A DNA stretch of 64,000 nucleotides. Source: Cephalopachus bancanus. Lineage: Eukaryota > Chordata > Mammalia > Primates > Tarsiidae. The notes under the pieces are model-generated. The model saw only the letters and a list, made by a program, of their open reading frames with translations, had not been told where the DNA came from and searched no databases. Made by a program: the position numbers and the translations under genes. Location: contig JAPVLO010000019.1 of NCBI GenBank assembly GCA_027257055.1, positions 12,171,001-12,235,000 of the forward strand. The letters run 5' to 3'. Positions 1 through 11,827 of this stretch are shown piece after piece (positions within the stretch are counted from its first letter, which is position 1; every line of letters starts with the position of its first letter).

Positions 1-655
1 ACTGACTGCTAAGACGATGCCACTTATAAGTATTTCTGGCTAGGAAATAATAAAAAGAATGAGTATGAGATTTCTGGGAATAAGCCAGGAAGTGACACCC
101 ATTACTTCTGTTCATGTTGCATTGACCACAAGTGCTCAATAGATCATCTAATTGCAGAAGAACCTGTGAAATGCAGTGTTGGTGTATGGATGCAGAGGAG
201 AGAAGAACATAGATATGGGTGAGCACAGGCAATTCTCTAACACAAGACCTTAGATAATCTTCTGCGTATTTGTCAGTTGTAGAAAAAAAAGCTGAAATGT
301 ACATTAACACTAGGATGGACACATATATACATGCACACATAGAATCTGGCTATATATACTTAAGTAAAAAAACATGTAACACTAAATAAAATATTAATAT
401 GGTTAAATTTTTTAATTATACAAGCATACATTATAAAATTATCCAAAAATTCAAGGATTTGGAAGATTGATATTTCTGGCATAGTCACACTCTAATATTC
501 CACTATCCATTGGTATAATTCATTCACACGTACCCAGTGAGTACCTCTTATATCTCAAGTCCTGAGCTCTTTACTGTATAATACCCTAGAAAAGAAGTCC
601 CATCACCATTAACAGAAGTCATTCCTTTGTCCAAAAAAAAAAAAAAAAAAGCATT
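1..655. other. AT-rich stretch, no gene
   Basis: I see no gene and no confident repeat before the first Alu. The stretch ends in an A-run at about 633-650 directly in front of the Alu. Part of 510-600 weakly resembles a decayed L2 3' end, but too weakly to call. Confidence 0.5.
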
Positions 656-962
656 GGCTGGGAGTGGTGGCTCATGCATGTAATCCTAGCACTTTGGGAG
701 ATTGAGATAGGAGAACTACTTGAGTCCAGGAGTTTGAGACCAGCATAGATAACATAACAAGACCTCATTTCTTGGAAAAAAAAAAAAAAAACACTTTAAA
801 TTACCCAGGTGTGGTGCCACACACCTGTAGTCCCAGCTACTTGGAAGGCTGAGGCAGAAAGATCATCTGAGCCCACGAGGTCAAGGCTGTGGTAAGCCTT
901 GTATGTGCCACTGCACTCCAACCTGGGGAACAGAGTGAGACCTCAACTAAAAAAAAAAAAAA
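656..962 (+). repeat. Alu SINE, old dimeric copy
   Basis: The left arm begins at GGCTGGGAGTGGTGGCTCA, an A-rich linker lies near 777-792, and the right arm ends in an A-run. The CTTTGGGAGATTGAGATAGGAG and GACCAGCATAGATAACAT segments match AluJ-like old copies, not the lineage-specific younger type seen elsewhere in the window. Many substitutions show it is ancient. It is a non-coding retroposon copied by L1 machinery. Confidence 0.95.
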
Positions 963-1917
963 CATGTCTAAAAGGAAAAATTTCTAATAGTTGAACAACC
1001 CACTATTTCAGAAATAAAATGATCAAAACAAGCAAAACAATTTTTTTCAGATTTTCATTTTTAGACCACTGTGTGTTCCCACAAATATGGAAGTGTTCAT
1101 ATTAAAGCAAAAAAGTAAGAGATATGCCTTCAACTTTTATGCATGCTATCTCATAAAGTCATAGGATTATGTTAAATTTGGGAGGAGACCATAAAGACAA
1201 TGTCGGTAAATCCTCATTTTATACATAAAAAAAGATGCATACATAAATAGAATTTTCTAAAGCAGAGATTGTCAAAGCCAAGACTAGAACCTCTCCAAAA
1301 AATAAGAAATGTTAGATGGGGTGCTATCTCAAAAGATGTCAATGTACTTAGGTGATAGCAACAAAAACAAGGGAAATTATAGGATTAATAAGTTTATGAA
1401 GTATGATAGAATGATTATTTTACATAATTACTCACAAAGATTTTTCCATATGCAGGAAATATGTTTATATTATCTACAAAGAAAATAATAGTCTTTTCCT
1501 TTTTTCCCCTTCAGTTTTTGGATCTATGGGTTTTGTTTATATGATTCCTAATTTGCTTTCGATTTATATCAGTCTTGCTCCAACTACAAATTGAATGCTA
1601 TTAAATTTTAGTACTACTGATAGCTCATCATTGACAGATTTTCAATTCAAAATTTTTAAAGGAAGTAATAGCAATATTTTCTTTTATCATGGAATAAATA
1701 CCATTACAAAATATTGCATAAGCACATCCTTTTTAACAATACTGGAATTAATATGTCCCTCTTCTATGCTCCTATAACATTTTATGTATACTCATCTCTC
1801 TGCCAAGATTTTAAACTTTTTAAACAGGTGCCCATTTTTTTTTAGTACATTTTGCACAGAGTAAAGGTCCTCTAAGTGTTTTCAGAATAAATGAATTTTA
1901 CAAATATACAATCTCTT
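963..1917. other. AT-rich stretch, no gene
   Basis: There is no recognisable gene or repeat. A 60-codon open frame at 1595-1777 has low-complexity composition and looks like chance. Confidence 0.5.
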
Positions 1918-1934
1918 TGTCTCTCTATCTCTGC

Positions 1935-2025
<91 letters not shown>
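1918..2025. repeat. Composite CT/CA microsatellite
   Basis: An impure CT/TC tract becomes perfect from about 1941 to 1980 and then switches at once to about 22 CA units (1981-2025). The opposite strand reads TG then GA. It is probably length-polymorphic. The 76-codon minus-strand open frame across it only translates the repeat and is not a gene. Confidence 0.97.
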
Positions 2026-2027
<2 letters not shown>

Positions 2028-2489
2028 TTACATCAGCTGATTCTTTAACCTTTATGTTCCTATGTTTGACTTTGGGAACATAGATGTAGCCTGAATTGCC
2101 TTTTGGTGACAAATATTAGAAAACCCAGATATTTATTATATTATTGAATTTTTTATTACTAGGATCACAATATGATATAAGGGGTGGGGACTCCATAGAT
2201 TATGCATAATAATTTAAAAGCAAACATTGCCACAGCTTGGTCAAATCACACTGAGTCTTATGAGGTTGACATGGAAAGGACAGAATGACTGCAAAAGTTG
2301 CTAGTTTCATATACTCTTCTCTAAGAAGGAAGGGGGAATGAGGGAGGTTATTCCAGGAATGTCAGACTACTGACAGCATCAGTAGGAGCTTATCCTGGGA
2401 ACAGCTCGTGAGAGAAGAGCATAAGGTTAGGCCAGAAAAGACAAGGCAAAAATCCTGAGTGAAAGTATGGTGACAGAGTAGACGTGTGA
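2026..2489. other. No gene recognised
   Basis: I see no confident gene or repeat between the microsatellite and the MIR fragment. Confidence 0.4.
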
Positions 2490-2680
2490 CCTCCAGATTG
2501 CAGATCTCCCATGAGCTCTATACTTTGGGGAAGTTACTTAATTTCTCTGTCGCATAATTTGCTAATATGTAAATTGAGGACTTTTTGATAATAATTAGTT
2601 AATAGATCCAAGTATTTAGCAGGCACCTGGCAAGCATTTGGTAAATGTAAGCCACTGTTTTATTATCGTCATTACTGTAT
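2490..2680 (-). repeat. MIR SINE fragment
   Basis: The order GGGGAAGTTACTTAATTTC, then AATATGTAAATTGAGGA, then GGCACCTGGCAAGCATTTGGT matches the reverse complement of the MIR core and tail (lose-your-zeros leukocyte-type 'AAGTTACTTAA...TCTGTAAAATGGG' pattern). It is strongly decayed, as expected for this ancient family. Confidence 0.7.
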
Positions 2681-2689
2681 TGTTACCTT

Positions 2690-4039
2690 AGATATCACAG
2701 GCCCAGAAGTTAGGGGTTAATCCAGGAGCTGGGAAACAACATGGTTAGTTGAATATCTGGCTCCTGAAGGGAACCGAGGTGGATGATGTCAGAGATGGGT
2801 TACACATGGAAGGGATGGTCATTGGACAAGACATTCCAGGCAGGAAGGAAGGTTTTCATTGATGCTGTGCCATTTTGTACTTGTGACTTTTTAACTTATC
2901 CTTGGGCTGGGAACCATAAGTAAGCTCCTATCAGTTAGGGGGCTATTACTCAAGCGTCATTGCATTTTCTTGCTGACACTGTCATTAGGCTTTCCAATAT
3001 TCAAGCTTGCATTTTTCTGTTGATGCATCTTTCTGTTGGCCAAATCAATGTCTCCTTGCAGTGTCTGAATAACTTTCTTTTATGGAATGACTGAGAAAGA
3101 TGCCATTTTGCTTTTCAGTGATTAAATGCTTTCAAAAGGAAATTGTTTTATTACTTCCTTTTTAAAGGTTTTAATCATAGAAAGAATATTTGCATTTTCT
3201 TTAGGTGAACCATTGAAAATGATACTGTGTATTATGGGCACACAATTATTAAATGGGAAATCCAGAGGGTGATATTTACCATGATATAGCTATGATTTTA
3301 GGTAATTCCTATTCATTAAACTTAAAAATGTATAATCAATAGTAATACCCAAAAGGGTCATTTTGAAATTAAAGTAAAATCAAGATTTATTTGATTTCCT
3401 TTGTTAACTACATTACTACCACTTATTCTTGCATGAGTAACTGGCCTTGTTTCTTAGTGCTAATAATAAATGACCTATACCAGAAGAAGAACTTTCTTTT
3501 TGTAGGGCATAGTTCGGAAAAGTTATCCAAAATAAAAATTTTATCATATTAACTTTAAAAATAAGAGGCATATTATAGAAATAGTATATCGTAAATGTAT
3601 TTAATATATAATGTTATAATCATATTATTAACTCAAATCTATTAATATAAAGCAGTTGAGGTTATTGTTTTATTAACAGAGAGATAGATTATGTATAATA
3701 ATATAATCAAATCAAAATAACCAAATTCCCAATATCTTAGCAGTATACCTATAACTTCTGCTATAATCAGTCTAATTTTTATAATTTCATAAATAATGTT
3801 AGCTTTTAATACAATGTGTTCTTATTTAAACAAGATAATCAGATTTTTTTGTTAAAAGACAAAAGTAGAAAGAGAAAAGCTTCCCTGACAGAATTTGCCC
3901 ACATGGGACTTTCCTTGTCACTGTCCCATGTAAGTTTGCAGTACACAAAGGAGCATCTTGAGATGTAAGGTCGCACCTGCAGTAAGAGGTAAAAGTCATT
4001 TTAGTATCAAGGACAGAGTTAACATTTTTATGTCCTGGA
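2690..4039. other. AT-rich stretch, no gene
   Basis: Apparently unique AT-rich DNA without a recognisable gene. The minus-strand 72-codon frame at 3826-4044 has no recognisable domain and is probably chance. Confidence 0.45.
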
Positions 4040-4262
4040 TTCACATACTACTTGTGTGAATGTGGCTATTGATATTCATCACTTTAAGTTCCAATTTTAC
4101 AATATTCTTAGCCTATAAAATAAGGATATTACCTACCTTATGGGGTTATATTTTTGAGACTGAAATGAGGTGATTCAGATAAAACTATCAACAAAGTATG
4201 TACTAGCACATAGTAGGTAAGTATGCTATAAGATGTATCACTGCTATCATTATTATTTTTAT
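4040..4262 (-). repeat. MIR SINE fragment
   Basis: CCTATAAAATAAGGATATTACCTACC followed by TAGCACATAGTAGGTAAGTATGCTA and a CTATCATTATTATT end is the reverse complement of MIR, running from the deduced 'TCTGTAAAATGGGGAT' block to the 'GCACATAGTAGGCGCT' block. It is a decayed copy. Confidence 0.75.
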
Positions 4263-4339
4263 CCTTTTAGCAGTACTAGCAAAAGATGGATAAAAACCTA
4301 GGAGTAGGAGAGAAAAAAAAGGATTAAAGATCTGTGAAT

Positions 4340-4411
4340 GTGATGACCACGTATGTACCTAACCCTGAATTGTACCCCACATTTTAAAAATAAAATAAAA
4401 CAATTTAAAAA
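4340..4411 (+). mobile_element. Very short L1 3'-end insertion
   Basis: Only about 70 bp of L1 3' end was inserted: GTGATGACCACGTATG, then CCTGAATTGTACCCCACAT, then an A-rich tail. It is flanked by a 14-bp target-site duplication, AAAGATCTGTGAAT at 4326-4339 and AAAGATCGGTGAAT at 4412-4425, with one mismatch. The same tail ends the longer L1 copies at 23.9 and 54.8 kb, which identifies the family. It is extreme 5' truncation by target-primed reverse transcription. Confidence 0.9.
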
Positions 4412-4489
4412 AAAGATCGGTGAATATTGAGCCCTTGTTTTCCTGGCCGTCTCTCTTGAGGACTAAAATGAGGATGTTAATGTCAGTTA

Positions 4490-4880
4490 TCACACAGTGT
4501 TTCTCTGCCTCTGCTTTTTGAATACCCTAAATTGTTGACGTCAGTTCCTCCTCTAATGCTTCTGGGAATGCCATGGAGATGTCTCACTGGTTTCCACAGG
4601 CGAATACCCAGTTAACAATGTGATATTGGTAATTTCCCCTTCTGTGGCATCCCTGAGGTGTCTGTTGTGGCTGTGTCAGGAGCTGTGCTTCCAACGCCCT
4701 TTGATGGAATCACAACTGAACCTCCCCAAAGTGCTGCCACTATTCAAAAGCCCTGCCAATGTCAGAGCTGTGCCTGCCAAGCCCTACTAATGTCTGCACT
4801 GAAGATGCAAAGCCCACAGTCAAGAGTGCTAATGCATCCAGGACACAGTCCAAAGTCACAGAGGAACAGCACCGTGCCAG
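4490..4880 (+). pseudogene. Possible decayed coding-derived segment
   Basis: This segment is visibly richer in GC than its surroundings. A plus-strand frame from 4658 stays open for about 70 codons before it enters the Alu poly(T), and an overlapping frame from 4759 is also open. Read with one frame change near 4788 it gives a hydrophilic Lys/Thr/Ser-rich peptide ending ...KVTEEQHR. I do not recognise the parent gene. It could be a processed pseudogene, an old exon or chance. Confidence 0.2.
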
Positions 4881-4890
4881 AGACTGGTTC

Positions 4891-5201
4891 TTTTTTTTTT
4901 TTTTTTTTCTTTTTCTTTTTTCTTTTTTTTTGAGTTGGAGTCTCACTCTGTCACCCAGGCTGGAATGCAATGGCACACTCAAGGCCACCGCAGCCTCTAA
5001 CTCCTGGGCTCAGGAGATCCTTCTGCCTCAGCCTTCCAAGTAGCTGGAACTATAGGCATGCCATCATGACCAGCTAATTTTTTGATTTACTGTAGAGAGG
5101 AGGTCTTTCCAAGTTGCTCAGACTAGTCTAGAACCCTTAGGCAATCTTCCCTCAGCCTCCCAAAGTGCTGAGATTACAGGCATGAGCCACCATGCTCAGC
5201 A
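4891..5201 (-). repeat. Alu SINE with target-site duplication
   Basis: A full-length reverse-oriented Alu: a T-rich head, TTGAGTTGGAGTCTCACTCTG, both arms, and an end at GCTCAGC. A perfect 10-bp duplication, AGACTGGTTC, flanks it at 4881-4890 and 5202-5211. The three small open frames over it are Alu shadows. Confidence 0.97.
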
Positions 5202-5211
5202 AGACTGGTTC

Positions 5212-5829
5212 ATAATTTCGCCTGGCTTCCGACAAATATTTGAATTCCCCAAACATTTGAGTGACTCCTACGGGTAAGGCATTTTCCTTGATTTTGTTTC
5301 TTTTTTACTACAGAATGCTAGAGTGGTGATTTTTTTTACTTCATAGTTACCCAGTAGGCTGATGACTACAAGATGATACGTTAGATGTTTTTAAAAGTGC
5401 ATCAAATGTGATAGTACTCTCTTTACTTAAAGGTAACAGTAATATAGTTATGTAGTTGCTGTAAGATAATTGCAAAAGAGAACAACTATAGGAGTGATGA
5501 TATTGAAAACAAATAAGAATTCTTGAAGAGGGAGAAATGAGAAAGGAGTTGTAAATAAGCATTTTTTTTATTGATTGATTCATCTTCAAGAAAATAAACA
5601 AAACACTCTATAAGTAATTCTCTTGCCCAGCAGATATTTTAATAAGTAAAATGCAAGTAAGAGTCAATAGTCAAGAAGCAAATAGTATCATTAGTTTATA
5701 AATTTGCCTTTAGTCCAACTCTTGTATAATGGACCTCAGTGGTACTTTTTAGTCCTTTTTAAATAGGAAGTCCTTTGCTATGACTTCAGGAATTGAAAAT
5801 TGCATGAGTTTTACTAATGCATTTCTGCT
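5212..5829. other. No gene recognised
   Basis: AT-rich DNA. The 84-codon minus-strand frame at 5347-5601 has no recognisable domain. Confidence 0.4.
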
Positions 5830-5993
5830 TCTTTGGTCAACAACAACTCTTCTGTTTCAGTACTCTGCTCCTTCACTCCATCTACAAATCCATTAACCTC
5901 CACAACCATGAGTACTCTTTGTCCTCCTGTGCTAGAGAATCAGGAGTTTCTCCTGCTATCTAAGTTTAATTAATCCCTGCACCTGTGTTCTAG

Positions 5994-6024
5994 TTTTTTG
6001 TTTGTTTGTTTGTTTGTTTGTTTT
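5994..6024. repeat. (GTTT)n microsatellite
   Basis: Five to six GTTT units are followed by a T/C tract. Confidence 0.9.
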
Positions 6025-6392
6025 CCTTTTTTAAGCAGAATTATCTACCTCTCTCTTATGTTCTCAAGCAGTTTTTCCTCCATGGGTTATATAAAGATAT
6101 CAAGTCTTTGTTCCTTTGAACATATTCCAAATTTTAAATCCTTTGAGTCTGTGTCCATCTTCCCTTCCTAGCCAAGTTCTTGGAAATAATTTTGTAAACT
6201 CTCTTCTTCCATCTGCTCATCTCCCTCTCACTCTTCAGTACCTTATAATCTGGCTTCTGCTCCCCAAAGGGAGAGCAAAAACAACAATAATGAAATGACT
6301 CCCAAATCCAGTGGCTACTTTTTGGGTTTTACTTAACATTTCTGCACCTTTTAACTGACTGTCTCTTGTGCGTGTGCTGGCTCTCATATTTC

Positions 6393-6698
6393 TTTTTTTT
6401 TTTTTTTTTTTTTTGAGTTGGAGTCTCACTCTGTTGCCCAGACTGGAGTGCAGTGGCCACTCCCGGCCACCGCAGCCTTGATCTGCTGGGCTCTGGCGAT
6501 CCTTCCGTCTCAGCCTTCCAAGTAGCCGGAATTACAGGCATGTGCTACCATGCCCGGCTGATTTTTTTTTTTTTTTTTTTTGATTGTAGAGATGAGGTCT
6601 CGCTGCCCAGGCGGGTCTCGAACCTGCGGGCTCAGGTAATCCACTCACCTCAGCCACCCAAAGGCACGGCATTACAGGCTGAGCCACCGAGCCCGGCT
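6393..6698 (-). repeat. Young Alu SINE, lineage-specific type
   Basis: A full-length antisense copy. It carries the diagnostic CACTCCCGGCCACCGC (right arm) and ends GCTGAGCCACCGAGCCCGGC. A 14-bp duplication flanks it with one mismatch: GGCTCTCATATTTC at 6379-6392 and GGCTCTCGTATTTC at 6699-6712. Low divergence and the clear duplication suggest a fairly recent insertion into the L2. Confidence 0.97.
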
Positions 6699-8359
6699 GG
6701 CTCTCGTATTTCATTTGCCTTTTCAGTCTAGGTGATCCATCTCATTACCTTTGTAAGTTCTTCTAGTTTTGTCCATCTCTTAAGGTTGACCCATTAGTTC
6801 ACACCACAGTCCTCTTTCTAAAATGCAAATCTAATGCAACTCTTTTGTTTTACATTAAAGTTGTCTCCCCCTTCCTGCAAGACTTAATTTCTTAGTGTTA
6901 TGTTCTACTCTATAAAACTAAGTCTCCATTTTCTGTCAGACCCATATACAGCTTCCCAAAATGCTAGAACTTTTAATGTTGTGTATGTGCATATGTTTGT
7001 TCTTGTGCCTGATGTACTCCTGTGATAGGCCTAGCACATTTGCTTTTGGTCAGCAACTATCCAATAAGCACCTATCATATATACAAAAACCTATGCTGTG
7101 CTTCATAGTGCAGTGAGGATGGCTGTGTGTCCTACATTTAATACTAGTCATCTCACAGCCTCAGCAAGGGACATTTTTTATGTGCTATCACATCTGACTT
7201 TATTAGCCATTCCTTTTAAAACTTTTTGATGGTTTCCCATTATGTTCCACTTCTAATACCTTTCACAAGGTTGTCATAAACCACTTAACTTCCTCTGCCC
7301 TTTCTGCCTTTTGTGGTTTTCATTCCACACCTGCCCCTAACACACATCCAAAAAAGTCAAGAAATATGCTTTCTTCATCCTTTAAGTCCATCAGTTGACA
7401 GTCTATGAAAGCATATCCATTCTATAGTCTTTCCAAATTAAATAATAAGAACTACCTGATGCTGCAATATATCAAAGAGTACAAGGAACTTTTATGTATG
7501 AACTTTTTGAACTGCAATCAATTATATATTTATTACTCAAATCTTTGCTCCCCAAACCAGAGGCACACGTATCTAACACAGCTATTTTAAAACTGGGATA
7601 TATAAATTCTAAGTTGTTTTTAGATAATTTCTTGTCTTATTTTATCTATCCATTGAGTGCCTATCTCCATCATCTTTGTCACAATCACCTGCCCCTTTCT
7701 TGAAGTTTTCTTCTTTGTCATCTGACTTCCTCTCAATTTTCCAGACTTACCTTCTTACTCTCCTTTGCAAGTCTTTGCTCATAAGCCTTTTAAATTGCTG
7801 CTCTCAGATAAATAAGTCTCAGTGTTCAGTCTTTGCTTGTCTAGGCCCTCTTTATCCCTCTCTGAAAATCTCATTCAAAGCATAACTTCAGTTATCACCC
7901 AACTAGTAATGAACCCCAGATTTATATCTGCAGCTCAGCTCTTCCTCTTATGCTCTGAATTTATACAATCTTATTTAAAATACATCCCTGAACACACCAT
8001 TAGCACCTTACATTTAACACAGATAGAAAAAAGTCTATATATTCATCTTCTAAATGTGTGTATTTCTGAAGCTTAACTAAGAAATAATCGTTATCGTATG
8101 TTTCTCCATGTTTCACCATCCAATCCATTGTCAAAACTTTTTTTATTTTTCTTTCTGGAAATATTTCTCCAAATTTTATTCTCAAACAATTTCTACTGCT
8201 ATAACTCTGCTTCAATAATTTCATACTCACCACCCCCCAATCCACCTTCCTTTCTACTATCAGTGTTACATATCTCACTGAGGGGTTTATGAAGTGCAAG
8301 ATCTACGACCTATTGATCATAGCTTTTCCTAGGACAGAGCCTGGAACATAGAATTAGTA

Positions 8360-9000
8360 CAGTATGAAGGCTTGGTCATTCATTTATTCAACTACAATGT
8401 TGCAAATGCCTGCTATGTTCTAGGCACTATTCTAGATGTTCAGGATATATTAGTGAACAAAGCTTAGAAAGATACCATCTCCCTGAAGCTCATATTTTGG
8501 CAGGGCACAACAAACAACAATCAAGCAAGTAAATAAGTAAATGATTAGCATGTTAGCAAATGATATGTGACACACAAAAAAAGGAAAAAGATGATCAGAT
8601 TAATGGGAATGAGGAAAACCAGGTAAGGGCAAGTTGTAAATTAAATAAGGTGGCTAAGATAAGCCTTATTGAGATGAAATTTAGTGAAAATCTGAAAGAG
8701 AACAGAAAGTCACACATGCATTTTTTAGGAGTAAAAAATGTCAGGCAGGAAGAAACAGCTGATGCTAAAGTCCTAAAATGAGAACATGCATAGTGTGTTC
8801 AAGAAACAATAAGAAAGCCATGGCTAGAAAGATATTGCAGAGGACGGAGTAGGAGGTAAGATCAGAGCTAATAGAGATTTGAGGTCATTATGAGGCTCTT
8901 ATTCTGGGTAAAATTGTTGAAAAAACTGAACAAGCTAATTGAGAAAGAAGAGGACCCAAAATGCTAAAACTATTCACTAAGAGAGCGAAATGAAGGTTTT
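8360..9000 (-). repeat. L2 LINE 3' region, antisense
   Basis: TCATTCATTTATTCAACTACAATG, CTGCTATGTTCTAGGCACTATTC and GATATATTAGTGAACAAAGC are the reverse complement of the L2 3' end. AGTGTGTTCAAGAAACAATAAGAAAG further in matches the antisense ORF2 end. The orientation is opposite to the neighbouring L2 at 5.8-8.3 kb. Confidence 0.75.
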
Positions 9001-9890
9001 TAACTGCCACCTAGCTCAATGTGTCTAGTAAAAACTCCTAACTTTAAAATATGATTAGATGTTTAATGTTGGATTCCATTATTATGTCTTCTAAATGTAG
9101 ATTAATAAAATAATTCAATAACCTTTTGACTTTTCCATTTTGGAAGCTGACCTTGAGTATGTTTCTGACACCGCAGCATCCCGACCACAGTTGTGAAAAC
9201 CTCCTTGAACGACACAAAATATGAAAATGTACCTAGTGGTCTGGAAAGGAAGAACAGCACCAAACACTACTTAAGCTTTATAAGAAGCACAAAGTCCAGC
9301 AGAAAACACAATTCCAAAATTGCTGCGGTAAATCAAGTGTGAATGAAGGAGTTAGATTCTTAAAAGTGAAACAACTATTCACAATTAATTAGTAAAAAGG
9401 ACATTTTATTTTTAAAGCTACCTTTGAAGGCTGATTTTGCTAGGATGTCCTGACACTCTAGCTTCACTTAACTGGTTTCGAGAACTTTGATATTAATGGA
9501 AATCTTCGGTTTTGAGGGTGGAGGGAGTTGTGAGCCCTTTACAATTCCATTAGTGACCCAGAATACCTTATTTGGAGAAAGTGGCTTCATCTGACCCCCT
9601 TGCAAGGCTTCAGGTGACCTCCTCTGCCTTAGGCATGCATCCAGTGATGTGGTTACAGCATAAGAAAATCCATCCACTGATTAAGAAAGCCTATGTACAT
9701 GTTCTACTTTCTATAATGTAGGCAACCTAAAATTAAATCTGCTATCTGCCCCAGTATATGTCAAGATTTTATTCTGTCAAAACTAAAAATAAAGTTAGAT
9801 ACATGAATGTTCTTTAATATATCTTTTTAAATTATTACTTTCTGTATCTATTAAAAATAAATTCAAGGATGTATAGTTTGGTCATAACAT
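9001..9890. other. No gene recognised
   Basis: Mixed-composition DNA. A 69-codon minus-strand frame at 9468-9677 is somewhat proline- and serine-rich but I recognise no family. Nothing else is supported. Confidence 0.4.
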
Positions 9891-10517
9891 GTCAGGAGTT
9901 TGGAAGTCATCACTCCCATTCTTACAATAAGCAAAAACTATAACTATAACAAACTAAAAATCAGTGACATTTTTGGACTCAACAGAGATCCATGGTTGCA
10001 GAAGAAATACTGACCCCTAAATTTGGAGTGTCAGATGAATCAGAGAATCACCTCCAATGTCTGTTTACCTGGAATGGAGGCTACAGGAGCCATACAATAG
10101 TAGCAATAGCTAAATGGTAATTTTAAGCAATTGCTGAAGGCTAAGTATAAACTAGCATAAGAATCAGAAATTCCAGGGGCTGCAGTCTTATGAAAGACCT
10201 CATATTTTTGCATGTTTACCTCTATAAATCTCAATAGGTTCTTATGTTGAAGAGTTAAGAAAGCCCCTCTCTTCAATATGGGAGGGAGAGGAAAAGAGTA
10301 ATCATTATGAAATTTTCCAGAGTGTTCTCCATAACAAAATTTACTTTCCAGTGAAAGAGACTTTTCTAAAAACTTATTCCACCTAGAAAAAGATTTCTTT
10401 CAAGTCAGCCGCCCTATATCTTTCTTGTCTTGCCTGAGGATGGAAAACCTATACTATCAGAGCAACAATTGTGAAAGTTACAGTCCAGAGAAACAGACCA
10501 ACTAACAGAATAATATT

Positions 10518-10777
10518 CTAGCATTTTGGGAGACCAAGGCGAGGGGATTGCCTGAGCTCATGAGATTGAGAACAGCCTGGGAAACTTGGTAAGACCTCAT
10601 CTCTATAATAAATTTTAAAAATTCTCTGGGTATGATAGCACATACCTATAGTTCCAGCTACTTGGAAGGTTGAGGTGTAAGGATCTCCTTAGCCCTGCAG
10701 GTCGATGCTGGGGTGGCTGTGAGTGTGCTACTGCACTCCAGCCTGAGTGACAGAGTGAGACTCCAACTCAAAAAAAA
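10518..10777 (+). repeat. Alu SINE, 5'-truncated
   Basis: The copy starts inside the left arm (CATTTTGGGAGACCAAGG) and ends GACTCCAACTCAAAA. An 11-bp duplication with one mismatch flanks it: AGAATAATATT at 10507-10517 and AGACTAATATT at 10778-10788. It is inserted in the L1M. Confidence 0.93.
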
Positions 10778-11543
10778 AGACTAATATTTAACAAAAAGAC
10801 ACACAATACTTCCCTTATACCATACCTTAACACTACAGATGGTATAGAGCTCGAATATTTTTAAAAAGTGGATTACAGCTGATAGAAATCCAAGATTCAG
10901 ACTTTCTCAGAGAAGGAGTACTTAGGGAAGTCCAAAGTCAAGAAGAGAGACAAAACAAGAACACTAGAGAAATTTTAAATGTCTGCCACTTATAACTATA
11001 GTAATCTTTAATATAGCCCCAAAACTCTTAGCCAGATTACCATAAATTCCCACAATAAGTACCTATTTGCTTAGCTCTCCTTACTCAATGAAAAAGTCTA
11101 GCTACCAACAAAAATTACAATGCATGCCAAAAGGAAAACAAATCCTGAAGCAACAAAGCAATTGTCAGGTTGAGACTTAGCTATGACACAGATACTAAAA
11201 TTATAAGACAGATTTTTAAATAATTGATTGAAATCCTAAGGGCTGTAATGGGAAAAGGTACAGCATGCAAGAACAAATACAAAATGTAAGATATAAGCAT
11301 AAGACAGACATTGTAGCAAAGAAGCAAAAAAGAATGCTAAGTTCAAAAACAGAAAAAGAAATGAACAATGCTTTTGCTGGAATCATCCGCAGACTGAAGA
11401 GGTCAGAAGAAAAAATCTGCAAGCTTGGAGATAAGCCTATAGAGGCTTCACAAACAGAAGTGCCAAAGAGTAAAGAGAATGAAAAAAAGCAGATCACCTA
11501 AAATTTTTTGGATAACTTAAAAAGGTATAACATATAAGTTGGA

Positions 11544-11827
11544 GCCGGGCTCGGTGGCTCAACCTGTAATCCCATGCCTTTGGGAGGCTGAGGTGAGTGG
11601 ATTGCCTGAGCCCGTGGGTTCGAGACCCGCCTGGGCAGGCGAGACCTCATCTCTACAATAAATCAAAAAATTAGCCGGGCATGATCGCGTGCGCCTGTAG
11701 TTCCAGCTACTTGGAAGGCTGAGGTGGAAGGATCACCGGAGCCCAGCATGTTGAGGCTGTGGAGGCCGGGAGCGGCCACTGCCCTCCAATCTGGGCAACA
11801 GTGAGACTCCAACTCAAAAAAAAAAAA
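11544..11827 (+). repeat. Young Alu SINE, lineage-specific type
   Basis: It starts GCCGGGCTCGGTGGCTCAACC and is close to full length. Its right arm has the GGAGGCCGGGAGCGGCCACTG block. A 14-bp duplication flanks it: ACATATAAGTTGGA at 11530-11543 and ACATGTAAGTTGGA at 11828-11841. Confidence 0.97.

Larger units (their letters stand above)
5830..8300 (+). repeat. Long, fragmented L2 LINE
   Basis: The CT-rich strand carries blocks matching the sense strand of L2 ORF2 and 3' region: AGCCAAGTTCTTGGAAA near 6171, GATGGTTTCCCATTATGTTCC near 7229, and a run near 7890-8000 with GAACCCCAGATTTATATCTGCAGC. It is interrupted by an Alu (6393-6698) and a GTTT repeat. It is old and full of stops, so the many small open frames here are remnants or chance. 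Confidence 0.7.

Noticed and set aside
1882..2112. 76-codon minus-strand frame with Val-Cys and Arg-Glu repeats
   Set aside because: It only translates the CA and CT microsatellite.
11544..11827. tRNA gene suggested by GGTTCGAGACC
   Set aside because: This is the Pol III B-box of the Alu left arm. No cloverleaf surrounds it.
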